This document shows positions 1-13,300 of a stretch of 64,000 nt of DNA, in pieces (the first letter of the stretch is position 1; each line of letters starts with the position of its first letter). The DNA is taken from the NCBI GenBank assembly GCA_017591395.1, contig WEDG01000756.1, forward strand, positions 105,688 through 169,687. The letters run 5' to 3'. The stretch is from Schistocephalus solidus (taxonomy: Eukaryota; Platyhelminthes; Cestoda; Diphyllobothriidea; Diphyllobothriidae). The notes below the pieces were generated by a model. That model was not told the origin of the DNA and made no database searches. It saw nothing but the letters and a program-made list of their open reading frames with translations. The translations under genes were made by a program, and so were the position numbers.

Positions 1-111
1 GCGAAAGGCAAGAATGCCGGGATCCAAAACAGAAGAGTCTCCGTATTGGTCATGGTTTCTGAACACTAGGAGTCTAAGCATTGTAAATCGCAAAAGGGTG
101 CTTACGCATCG

Positions 112-378
112 GGTATAGGGCTCACTCGTCCCGTTGTTCCGTTGGCTCACTCTCGAGCGTCGCCAGCAGCCACACAGCGGCTAGTAATATAGGCAGAATG
201 ACATTACCGATAAAGACAATGAAGACTGGAATGGCCATTTCTAGCTTATTAGCTTTCATCAGCCAGCCACACCCAATCTCAGGTGGTGCATCCCCTGAGG
301 ATCGAACAAGCGAATGGTTGGCTAGAAGTCCAACAAACCAACAATTTAGTCACAAGCTCGTTATCCTGTCGGTTTCCG
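112..378 (-). mobile_element. Family A repeat, older copy
   Basis: A full-length but diverged unit in reverse. The core is at 224-268; the tRNA-like part has a B box near 298-308 (GGATCGAACAA on the + strand) and a decayed A box. Confidence 0.65.
224..268 (-). ncRNA. Hammerhead ribozyme core with compensatory changes
   Basis: CTGATGA and GAAA are intact. Stem II is AGCT/AGCT where other copies have GGCT/AGCC: the outer G-C has become A-U. Stem I is GGCTGG/CCAGTC where others have GACTGG/CCGGTC. Pairing is kept in both stems. Confidence 0.7.
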
Positions 379-710
379 AGTAAGACTATCAATAATGGTA
401 GATTGTCAATTACTGCTCGGTTACGCCACACTGGTCAGGTTTTGCCGTACCATCAGAAATCTTGGAATAATTGGCAAAATAACCCATGCCCTTGTTTATC
501 GTAAAACATGTTGAACCTGGAGACTGACCAGTCTTACCTAATTTTGATAAGTTCTTCATTAAAGTTTTGCCCTAACTAGTTCTGGACGTTGGGGTCACAA
601 TTAGATTTATCCTGAAGCTGCATCTCATCGAAAAATAATTGTGCAAACGATAAAAGCCTATTCCTTTGTAGCTAATGATATTCTAGATATGACTTTTTTA
701 ATTGCTACAG

Positions 711-846
711 GACAGGACATCCGCAATCGTGCAGAAACTCCAGGCCCTCGAACAGACTCTTCAAAAGTCCGAGAAAAACGAGGCTCAAATTCAAAGAGAA
801 AACACAAGGCGCGACCAGATCAGTCGCCCCGCGTAGAATCCATGCA
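711..846 (+). CDS. Coiled-coil exon, tentative, frame broken near its end
   Basis: The exon follows a pyrimidine-rich stretch ending ACAG and stops before GTACCG. The first ~115 bases read as a clear coiled coil (heptads with Ile, Leu, Leu, Leu, Ile), but this frame meets TAG at 831-833. The frame that reaches the donor at 846 in the phase needed by the next exon is a different one. Either one base is wrong or lost near 820-830, or the exon has decayed. Confidence 0.45.
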
Positions 847-3800
847 GGTACCGAAGACGCCACTTTTGTTGCTTCCATCTCGTCTCTAGGAAAAAGGCCT
901 AAACGCCGAGCTAGGCAGAGAAATTCAGCTCATCATAGCCTGTTCGATCCATAGAGGGCATGCTACTTTTCATCCCACACCCTTGTTACTCTTTCCTTTT
1001 ATGCTAGGGGGACAGATCTAGGAAACAGTACGAAGAATTATATGGGTCGGCTGTAGAAGCCCTGGAACTTGGGAAGCATATTCTCAAAGACGTGGACGAG
1101 ACGGCATTTAACAGTCTGTTTACAATTGGCCACCGGGGGGTTCATGCGCTACCGTCAATAATCTTCTGCCTCTATTCGGCTATTCGAGTAAGTTGTCAAT
1201 CCGTCTCTTCTGCGTGCACAATGTTTCTTAAGTTGATTTTCCTTCTATTTTTCGTAATCGCCTCTTCTGTTTTCCTTTAGCGTCCCTCAACATATCTTTT
1301 CTTTTCCAGGTTTCATTTTTGTCCCCTGCAATTAGCACGGAACCTTTTCCACTTCCGATGTTGGTCTTCACAGGTTTTATTGGTGTCACACTTCCCGTTT
1401 AAACAAATCCTGTTGTCTAGTCTTGTCTTAGTCTTCTCTTAAATGCTTCGCTTTCGGAAAGGATCAAAGCAAGCAGAATCAAGGCTCCGTTTATAAATAA
1501 AAACTTCGTTCTCTACCGATGGTCATCATCCTCCTCCTCTTCCTCCTCACTTATATGCATAAAATTATTGCATTCTCACAAAAAGCTATAGGTCACTTGT
1601 GTGCTGGCTACGCTTAGGTTTGAAACCATTTTTTAGTTTTTCACAGTTAAGTAAATATCGCTTCACTGACTCATCCAGGATTACTACAGGAGTTTGTGCG
1701 TGAAAGGAGACCAATGCTCGTATAGTTAAAGGGAAGAAAATAGAACCGTGAAAGTCCTTTTTCGGCGTTGTATATATGATAATTCTAGCCCGAAGATGAA
1801 ATGTTTTCAATAACTTAGGGGCAAAGTAACAAGTGCGTACAAAGGTGACAGAGGGAGAGACAGAAGGTGGAGGGAAACCGCACTCATAAAAGGCTAGCTG
1901 CAGAGTGAATAACTTCCCGGGTCTGACGAAGCAAAAACTGCTATGCTCAAAGTAATTGTGATTGGCCACCTAACTGGAAAATCGGATACCTATATAAAAT
2001 AAGAAATCATGGTGATATTATGAAATGACGGGTGTTACCTGCCATCAGGGTAGATCTTGTCCATCGTCCACCACAGACCTGGAAGCCTACATGGGTGTGC
2101 CAGAGTGCATGGACAGATGCGTTCGCCTTCGGGAGGAACCATCCCACCTAAGGCTGCTACAGATACTCACTGTACGACAAGCAAGGGTTCATTTGTATTT
2201 TCGTGTCATGCTTCACACCCTTTGGTTAATGCTAACTAAGGTCAATGGACCAATAGGAGAAGTCATCCTCCTAAAAACAGGGACAAGAACAGAAAATATT
2301 TCTGTCCGCCAATTATACCATCCGCAGGTTCACCGATCAAAAATTTCCGATTGAAGTTTGCAAAGATAAGGCAATAGGAACCCCGAAAGCAATGCAGGTG
2401 ACCTTGCGCTAACTCTCCCGAAGAGTAGATAACCATCCTTCCAACGCTAACGCTTACCCTTATGTAATCTCTCTTGAATAAAGCGCAAGGCTGCCTGCAT
2501 TACGTGGGGTTCGTAATCCCTGGCCTCACCTAAAAGTCTTTATGGTTGAATAGGACTTTATTTCTTTGCATGATCAAAGATTTTCCCTGCTGAATCGTGA
2601 AACCCATCATTCTTCTATAATGCCCAGTACGAAATATATTTCCTAGTCTATTGAACAGACGGCATAGCTCTGGGTGATCTCTCAGTCGTGCGGTTTGCTC
2701 CCCCGCAACTGGTTTTAGATCCCGCAGTCAGTTCAACTTTTCGGGCATTCTGGAACCTCTAAAATTCCTATTTCCTATCTGTTCACCTTATGACCGCCTT
2801 TGACGAACACTGCACCCGTAAGAGTATCATTCTTTAGTCGGAGGCCAACTGTCCACAACAAAATGGTTGGCATAAACGCACCATAAAGTTCTAACAATTG
2901 GAAAGTTAGGCGACATCGCATGCAAAGTTTGAAAATGTGTCGAAAGGGTTTTACACAGCATTTGGGGTGGTCATTGCATGGTTTTGCCGGCAGAGCCGGA
3001 GTCACTAGGTGTATTTTCCTACGTCTTGGGAAAAAGTTGGAGAAGGAGATAGCTGTGATTGCAAATCCCTACCAAAGGATTTCGGAATGTCTTGGAGAGC
3101 TTTCGCTCAAAGAAAGCCTTAAGTGAACGCTATTATCATCTTGATTCTACCGATATCGCCTTTTCACAATGGGGTATGGTTTGGTCATTTGCGTTTCAGG
3201 CAGTGTATAGAAGGTCAGATACATAAGCAGTTTACCGTTCCTCTTGCCAGAACAAGCAAATGAACCCTGTTATTGGACCATAGCAGCTATGCGGAAGAAG
3301 ATTTTTGAAGACCTACATAAACATCGATGTTGTCAGCACCTGGGATGCCAAAAACTGGCTAATTGAGATCTGACCTGAACCGTTGACCACCGCATATAAA
3401 AACCTACATATTCATCTACAACCAAATTCTCCATAAAACCACCGCAGTAAATGACCATATCGAGTTGTACTCGTAAATTTTAAAGTTGGTGAAACCAACC
3501 CGTCGTCAGAAGAAAGGAACAGAAGAGAAATTGAAGTGGTCGAAATAGATCAGTTGGCGCGACAGAACAGCTAACGACAAACAAACAACTGGTGTGAGAG
3601 AGGTGGTAGGTGGACACATAATTGGGGCATTTTTTGGGACGGGGAGGTGAGAGGAGAACAATTACGTTTGCTTGTACCAGAATTCAGCTTGTCAGCCCGT
3701 GGCCTTAACTGAAGGAATGAAGTAAATCATTTCTTTTATTTCTGCTTTCAGACCTTGAGATCCGATCTCGCCTCAAAAACAGCAAAATATCAGGAGTCAG

Positions 3801-6800
3801 CCGAAGTAATAAAAAACATCAAAGAGGAAATTTTGTCAGACAAATCAAAAATGGCTTCCGATTTTGATAAGAGGTAATTTAAGAAATTGAATAACATTCT
3901 CCTTTTGAACATTTCTATTGCTTCACGAGGCACCACTTTTACCTATGTAGTTTTGTTAATCGCAAGCCTAAAAATACGTAAGTTTACAGTATGTAACATT
4001 CGATAACATCCACGAACGCCTTGTAATGATGCATAAGCAAAACAATATTTAAGAACCAACTGCTTCAGAAAGTATTTTGTTCTTCATTAACCTCACCCTC
4101 CATGAATTTCCAAAATCCTTAATTGCCCACAATGTCCCCAGAAGATGCGTATGCTCTAGAAAAGCCTGTGTTTTCTCTCTTTTCGGTTGCGTTGGGAGCT
4201 ACACAAGGCTCCTTATTTGGTTGCACATTCTTTTAACGTTCTCATAACCTATTTAGTCTCTACTGTGATATTTTTTTACCCTTGAATGGCATGACTTAGA
4301 ACCTACACGACGTAATTCCCATGCAACCGCTCGTTACTAAGAAAACCTGTGTTCAGAACCTATGCCAAACTCGAGCTTTGACACGCGCATGGCAGAGTTT
4401 ATCCTAAAGAGTCGCGCAAGATTGGTATTGGCCGATCTGTCAGGATTACAAAATAGCATACAGGTTCAAACCATGGGCCAAACTAACCTGTGCTGAGTTA
4501 TGCCTAGATGACGATGAAGACTAAGCTGGAAAAGACCCTTTCAGTATCGTTCAATTTGCTCATATGAGCCTGTCAAAATAATAAGAGCTGCGATGAGTCT
4601 AGCATAGGGCGTCCAAATGCAGTGATAAATACACAATAGATGGTTAAACGTCACTCCCAGGTGCAAACGACAGATGGTAAGCTTGTGTTTAGGGCGTGGA
4701 GAGTCAGGTTTGACTAACATCCTGGTATCGTGCGGCCAAATGAATTCTTACAATTAATCACCTTCAGATCACAAAAGGTAAACAGTGAGGTAGGGTAGAA
4801 TACGAACCGAATACAAATATTAACGTTTTTCACCTGACAGTCAGATACAAGTGATTGAAGAATAAAAATCATCGGAAAGCAACATAGCCATAGACCTGGT
4901 GAAACTGCATCTGGTGCCATGTTGTATTAGATCTATGGTGAGAACACCGATAGATGGGTGCTCACCCAATCGATAACGGAACTCACACGTACCATTCTGC
5001 CTTGGGGCTCACTTTCGAGTCCCACCAGCAGCCGCACAGCGGCTAGTGATCTAGACAGAATGAAATTACCGACAACGACAAGGGAGACTGGAACGACCAT
5101 TTCTGGCTCCGTAACCATAATTAGACAGCAATAACCAGGTCACGGGTTCGATCCTCGGGTGGTGCACCACCTGGGGTCGGCTATTACTGGCTGACGACGG
5201 ATAATAAGCCAGACATGGCCATTCCAACCTGTCCTGTCGTTGTCAGTTATATCATTCTACCGATACGAAAACCACTGCTGGAATTGCCTACAAAGAGACA
5301 AACGGACTGTTGCTAATTGTGAAATCGGTAGATCGGTTACAGGACCCAATTGTCCCGTTGTGCTCTTGAGACTCAATCTAGGGTCAGCAGATAGTCGCAT
5401 AGTGACTAGTATTGTTTGCCAAATAAGATTACCGGCAAAAACAAGGGAGACTGGAATTGACATTTCTGGCTTATCAGCCGTCATCAGTTAGCCATACCTA
5501 AGCCAAGACTTGCAATCTCTGAGGCTCGATCCCGCATTCTTTTGGTTAGAAGTCCAACCTTCTTACCACTGAGTCACGGGCTTGTTGTCCTGTCCTGAAA
5601 TTATTTTTAGTTTCAATGGTGTTTGTTACCCAGGTTAGTGCAAACCGCGTCATTCATAAACTCGACACGAAAAACTTACTTAACCTATTCACTTATGGCC
5701 ATTTAACCTACAACAATATATATGTGCTTGCGCTCTTTCAGATTCAAGGAAGAGAAATCCAGAATGCATTCTGAGCTAGCTGCTGCCATCCAGCGTGCTG
5801 AAATGGCTACTCAGGAAGCTCGAACCATCAGTGAAAGAGCAAACAAAGCTCGGGAAAGTCTCCAGCAGGAACTGACTGAGAAGAACAGGACGATTAATGA
5901 ATTAAAGAAGGCATCCATGGATGAAAACACAAAGTTAAACGTATGCCATTTGGTTAATTAGGCGATGGTTTTTGGCACCCCCTGCGAATATAAGTCAACA
6001 ACACCGCATTTTGGAACGACCTTTCATCTGACCGAAAATTGTTACTCCGCGATTGCAGATAAAATGCCTAGCTCCAGAAAGTTTTTGCTGGATGCAGCAT
6101 TAACGACTTTTGAGCTGATCGGTATATGTTGCACGGCGTTTTGCCAGGAAAATTGCTTCCTGATACATTTTCCATTGGAGTATAGCTAAGTAACATTAAT
6201 ATTCTGGATATTGGTTCAATAGACGGCTGACTCTATCCAGCCTGGTTGTCTTCATGGTGAACTCCATCATGAAGGGGCATGCCACAGGCTCTAGGACATA
6301 GAAGCACTAACCAAGGGTCCTGTTTCTGAGAGATAAACAACGTAACCTCGAACCATGATAAAAAGTTCCATAGAATTGCCGGTAGGAATTAATTATACGG
6401 TCCCCTGGGGCATGGGGCCTGGAACCGCCCGCAATGCAAGTGACTTTCAGCCAATTTCCAGATAAATTAGGGTATTGCTATGGTCAAGCGTGGGGTTACA
6501 GTTAAGATACGAGCTACGGTTGAAGTTTTTGTTAGGGCCAGCGTTAAGGTTAGCACGTAGAAATATTTACCTTACCTTGAATTATGAGCAGTGCCACGTT
6601 TATAACTTTGGTTGAGAATTCCTATTCCCATATCCAATTTAGGAGGCCATATAAGTAATTCTTAGTGCAGTGAAGGTCACCGACCTTGCTTGACTGTAGG
6701 ACGCATAAAGAAGTTTCGCCTTTGAGACCGGAGCGGCAGCCCTGTGTGACGTTACCCTTACCACTGCCGACAGGTGGAGAGCTAGCGACTCAGTGTTAGC

Positions 6801-9800
6801 CGACATGACTTTAGTAACCAAACCACTCGGCGTTAAGTCAGGAGTCTTTCGAGTCCAGGTCGGAGCACAGGCGACTGACTGGGACAAGTGAGCTAAAAGT
6901 TTTTTTATTTGTTTTTGAATGTTGGCCCGCACGACGAACCCCGATACAGACTGGTTCACGTCATTGAGCGAGTCCATAAATATTGCCAAACAGACGTGTG
7001 GTGGCACGCCACAGACAAAGGCCGTCACGTTGCGCCAGCAACGGCAACCAATCCCATCACCAGTGGGTTGACAGTCTCGGACTGTTGACTGGTGCTTGAC
7101 AGACTGAAATGCAAAAAGGCGGCTTCTCATCATAATAAATCTGACGCACTTCAAGCTACCACGAAGCGCTGAAAGTCATGTTTTGAAGGGCTGTCAAACA
7201 AGGACATAACTTGGTCCTTCTCAGGAGTGATACTCAGGCTCTAATAACTCCTTCGTTATGTGGCCTGTAGGAAATTCTCACCCAAATGAGCTTCAAGCCA
7301 TCCTCACAATATTTTGGTACACATAAGGAGGGTCAGGCCCTTTGCATGTGACACGCGTAGGCGGGCTGTCAGCCAGTGCATCTGTGCTCGCCTCCGGTCG
7401 TCTTGACAGGTTCGTATCCTCGGAGCAAGAGGTTGAGGAAGGCGATAGTGAGGTTAGTGCAAATAACTTCGAATTCACTCTAAACTAAGTCACATGCAAG
7501 TTGTCGATGCTACATGGTGGTCAAACTGCCGTCGTCTTTGGTGTCGTCTGTGCCATTACCCAATCACGATTTACACGCCAGGTCGCTAATCCTGCCCAGC
7601 TTCAATGCCAATGGTGGTGGTAGCATTTGGTCCATTTTGAGAGGACTTGTAATAGAAGATTTCGACAAAAAGGATATGAACTTTGGCCTTTTATCAAGGA
7701 AAGACTCACCACCTTGTTTATCAGATACGTCTAAGGAATCGCTGACGCATGCTCCGTATTCGCAGAAGAGTCACTTTCGTACCTGCTTATTTATTCTGTC
7801 TGAAGGAATTTCCGTATCCACAAAATCCTGGCTGTGTGATGTTCAACTATAAGTCATTATAAAAGTCACTAATTATAGGAGTCACACCTTTTAGGTCGCA
7901 TACCGCGCTCAACTCCATAAACTTCACGAATTCCTGTGTTTTTTCCTACTCTCCTTTGAAACTGGACAGTGATAGTTTGAGCTTATAAACTGAAAAAGAT
8001 GCACAGGCAATTTTTATTTCCTATATCAAAGTTCTTCAGCTTCGAAGATAATTCAAACTTCTGAGATGATAATTAACTGCTAGTAGTCCCAAAGAAATGC
8101 CAAAGTTGCAAAATACGCTTTCGATAGTTGACATTATTTGAAAGGCGTTGACCTCTTGATCACCCCATATGCTTAGAATGCCGAAACTTAAACGGGCTAG
8201 CCTAAAAAAGGATTCATTATTATAAAGTTGAAAAGTAATCAGATTTAATCAGTTTGTAGTGTCAGAAGGGTCCTGTATTCGTTAACAAGCTCTCACTAAT
8301 AACACCCGTGTAATGGGTAGGGGCAGTCATTCACTAACTAACATTTTCACTACCATTAAAGTCATTTAGGTTGAGACCTATTACAGACAAGGAAAAAGGA
8401 GACCAAAATGGCCATTTGTAAGCTAGCTGCAATCGTCCCACATCCCTGTACCCAAACAAACCGGGAAGACTTGGGTTCTGAACCCGAATACAGAGCCAAA
8501 CGATGCAGGGCTGGTGCTACTGGTCAAAATTCTTCCGTCTGACAAGTCACTCAGCCACCTTGTCTGCATACCCATCTTCATTATATAAGAAGAGATCTTT
8601 TATCCAGTTAACCCCGCAGCTACGGTATAGGGCTCTTGGAGATGGCAAAATCACAAGTGACATGTAATCCAGAACTATTTCAGCGAAAGTTAAAAGAGCC
8701 TGACATGACCATCTATCCATGCTATCCATAACAGCACCACAGATGAGAAGAGCTGGTCAGACTGATCATTGACTCATTTACCCATTATCTGCTGGCAACT
8801 GTTTTTATTTCCTGTGAGTGTCTCTTCGAATCGGCATAGACGAACTGCAGCTAAAATGAAGGCAGGTCTGATGATTGAAGTGTAATGCATGAGGTGTTAA
8901 TCAAATGCTGCAATGGGTTTGTGACTAGTAAAAACTACTTAACTGAGGTTGTAAGATTGATTAGCGTGCAGCATTATCCCCATCCAGCATATCGGCTATT
9001 GAATAAACTTCATTTCGGACGACAACAAAAAGCCGCACTCAGTATAAAGCGAATGCTTATGCATTATGACTTTTCGATTGATTTTCAATGACAAGTACCC
9101 TTTTTGAGTGTAAACATTTAAGAAGATATGACTTTGTAGTAAATGAGTACAAGAAAGGAAATGTATGGGCATTTTTCTCTAAAAAAACTTATTTGAAATT
9201 TTAAGGACATCAAAGATTGAAAAAGCCTACTACGTAAGTAGCCGTTAAATTCTGAGTTCGATTTTTTAGGCGCCAAACATGGCGTGCATTCAAAAGCTGG
9301 CATCCTGGCGTTTCCAATTTTTGGCTAACATTTCAAGAGAAGTTTCAGTCACTGTATGCGTTAAAGGACGGGAAGCTGATGCTACCCAAGTCTTCATCAC
9401 CCTCAAGCATATTTTGTCTTGGGGAGGTCATCACCGAGCTAGCTGAACGAAATAACCATTAATGCCAACACTGCAGTCAAGTTTCACGTACCAGTCCCAA
9501 GGATGAAAATGCTGCTTCCTCTCCCTTGTTGTCTTATTACCGTCCTGTTTGTTGGTCACTGTCAATCCTCCGACTGCCATGATCCTTACGTCTTATGTTG
9601 TTTTGCTGATCCCCTTGGGCCCTGTTTGTGGCGCCAAACTCGCTACCTGTAGCATCTTTGCTCTGGGGAGCCCAGTAGATGGAAGGTCACCCATACCTCT
9701 GTGCCTGAATAAATACTACCAGCAGCCCCGAAAGAAACTGGAAGATAACAAAACGATGATGGACTTTGGTCCCTCTGTGTTAACGATCCAACGGTTAGGT

Positions 9801-10192
9801 CTGTTTTATATATATATATATATATATATGATAGTGTGCGGCTCACCAATCTGCTTAAGGAACATGTATGTTCCGTTGTGCCCTGGAGCTCACTTTAGAG
9901 CCCTCGCAGGCGGTCGCATAGCGACGTGTAGCATATGTTGACAAAAGGCACAACGGAACATACATGTTCCTTAAGCAGATCGGTGAGCCACACACTATCA
10001 TCCTATTCCCGATCGCAACCGACAAAACAACGAGTCTGTGGCTCATTGGTAGAGCGTTCGGTTCAATTACCAAAGGTCGCGGGTTCGAATCCCAGGTGTT
10101 CCACACTTGGGATTGGGTATGATTGGCTGATGACGGCTAATAAGCCAGAAATGGCCATTCCGGTCTCCCTTGTCTTTGTCGGTTCCACTTTG

Positions 10193-10266
<74 letters not shown>

Positions 10267-10306
10267 ATATATATATATTGTTAAGCAGATCGGTGAGCCA
10301 CACACT

Positions 10307-10341
<35 letters not shown>

Positions 10342-13300
10342 CTCAGAAAGTGAGGGCCACAAACACCTTCCTTCAGTTTGTAAAATAAAGACAAGGGAGA
10401 CCGGAATGGCCGTTTCTGGCTTATAAGCAGTCATCAGTCAGTCATACCCAATCCCAGGTGTGGATCACCCGAGATTCGAACCCGCGACCTTTGGTCGTTG
10501 AGTGTAACACTCTACCATTGAGCCACGGGCCGGTTGCTTTGTCGGTTGCGATCGGGAATATGGACTTTGAAAGTGTGGTGTTCACCGATCTGGTTAAGGA
10601 ACACTTATGTTCCGCTGTGCCTTGGAGCTCACTTTAGAGCCCTCGCGGGCAGTCGCATAGCGACTTGATATATATTATGATATTATCGATATATATTTAT
10701 CTGAGAAATAATTTCTGAAATTTTTAAGTGCAGGACATGGAGTCAGGTGATCCGGACATAACTTTTTAGGGCCAAAACCGAAATTTCAATTAACATATAA
10801 ATGGCCTGTAGGAGAAATTAGGGTTTTCAGTAGTCGGAAACACAAAAAGTTAAATAACCACTAGCAAGATGAATAATTGAGTATTGGATTCAAGACAGCC
10901 GCCAATAAGTTACCAGACTGAAAAAGAAAAGCTATTGTCAGCTTGACCTGGTCAAACTGAACGTAATTAATGAAATTTTGTATTGGTTGATTTTTGGACA
11001 TACGTGCTGCTTCTTCAGCTAGGGCCTGATATACGTCTTTCTGTAGGCGAATATTGTCACACTGGAGGCTAAAATCCATGCCCTGGAAACTTCCCTAGAG
11101 GAATCCAGATGCGAGACCACCCGACTGAAAATTGAACGGGACGAGGCAACAAAGCACTACTCCTCCCTAACTGCCAAACTGGAAGCAAGAGAGGTAAAGG
11201 CTTAAACCTTTACATATCACCTTGGCCTATGATAACGCACCATTTTATTTATTGAGCAAAGTTAATTAACATATCTGTGAGCAAGTTTTTACTTGAAATA
11301 GTCAACCCTCAAGTTTTTAGACAAATCAATAAAATGAAAATATTTGCAGCAGCTAGCGGATCGTCTTTGGCGCCATCTAGTGGGCAGTGAGTCGATTAGC
11401 CGGGTCGTGTGTTAACACGTTTGGGAACAGGGTCCTTCGTCTTTTAGCTAGGATCTGGGTAGAGGACCAAAACATTTAATCAGCTACTGCGTCATATAGG
11501 GTTAAGAGCGAACTTTAATCCCATGTTTTTGCTTTAAGGATGAAGTGACTTAGTTGGGGTGTTGGAGATCATGTCCATTTCAAGTTCCTTCTCTTTTATT
11601 GCTTGCAATGAACCTCCACTTCCGGTTTAGTTGCGTTCAAAGTCAACGTCAAAGGTCTAGCTCTAGAATTTTTGTGGATGGTGCTGAAGTTTAAATAAAA
11701 TCACCTTTAAAAACCAAAGTTCCTTAAAATGGAGGATAACCAAACCGTCAGCATAATCGCATTATCCTGCGAGCAGAGATGATAACTGCCGAACTTCACT
11801 TCAAAGGAAAAGGGTCCTCCCAGCTTATATTTCCGTCTGCATGACAGTGGGCATTAATTCAGCTACAGGATACACCTATTGGCAGCACTGGTCTTAGCCA
11901 AGACGCGTTTCACCGATATTATGCCGCTACGAACAGTTCGGCTCACCAGTGGGTTCCCCAGCGTTCCTTGCGTGCTTGCTGGCAGATACTATAGTTAAGA
12001 AATTGCTGATTTTTAGTTTCCTTGGAGATTCATCGTTGACTAGAAGGGAACTCTGGAGGACCCACCGATAAGCCGAACCCCTTGCAGTTGGGCTGTGCGG
12101 CGGAAAATTATTGGTGAACCATGTGTCTGGCCTTAAGCTAGCACATGCGCTGTCATTATATTTTATAATGTAACCCCTGTACATACTAATGATTGCCTCT
12201 TGGCAGTTTACTAAATATTAAACTGTTATTCCGTTGCGGCTGGTAACTGTTGGCTCAAATATTAATATCAGCTTTCAGTCTTAACCCATAATGCCTCAAA
12301 TAAACTGTTTTACTCCAAGTTAGCGATTACTTTCTGAGGAAATTAAAAACCAACAATTACTTCAGCTGTCAATCATGAGTAACTTGATACTGTCACAGAG
12401 CACCCTAGTAAATTCTCCCTCGAAGTAAAGATTTCAACTCGGTTTCATTCAACCATGGGTCAATCCTTAAAATATGGTTAACTTTTGACATATATAGTAA
12501 GTCTCTTCTAGTACATGTGGTTTGCTTTTAGGAGCATCTCCAAAAACTCGAGAATGATTTGATGGATAAAAATGACAAATGGCGTAATGCTGAGCGGAAA
12601 CTCCAGGAGGCCACGGATGCGCTGAACCGCCTCTACGAAGTAACCACACAGGCTACCAAAACCACATCTGAAATTACTGCCCTCTTGGAAAAGTTCGGTC
12701 ACAGAACTAAAAAAGAGCTCTGCATGGAAGAAGCATCTCCGAAGAAGCCCCCAAGTCCGTTGGAAATAGTAAAAAAACTGTGCACCGAGGTTTGTCCGAA
12801 AAGTGCTTCTTTGGGCTCTTTACGTAGCCTCGATTTGAGCCATTCAGAACCAGTTTGAGGGAATCAGCATCCTCCGTGTAACACTGGGAAACATTGAAAT
12901 TTCTCATAGCTAACTCATGGGAAGGAGGGTTAAGCAGAGACTCAAACCACCAAACCCAATCAACAATGTTGACCAGTTCGTGGAAGTGAACGAGTAAACA
13001 ACGGATCCGTTCATAACCGCTTAGCAGTGATATTATCGAGACCTAATCCCTGGATAAACTTATTCTTGCCCTCAAAAACTTGCAAAAGCACACTTCCGCA
13101 TACTGTCCCGCATTTTTACTTGCTTTCAAGTTAGACTACTAAAAGATAAGGGAGAGACAGGAAGGTTGAACTAGTTTGATAGTCCAGGCTAATGTTGCTT
13201 GGGAGAAGTTAGGATTTCCTACAGGAAAAACAAAAGATGGCCCTATAGTAGGTGGTTCAGTAGTATGTGTCAAAAATAGTTGGGAAATCAACAATGCCCT

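Noticed and set aside
10195..10426. Open frames of alternating Ile-Tyr across (TA)n tracts, here and at 19.6, 20.2, 25.0, 32.0 and 37.3 kb
   Set aside because: They are translations of a microsatellite in any frame; there is no gene evidence.
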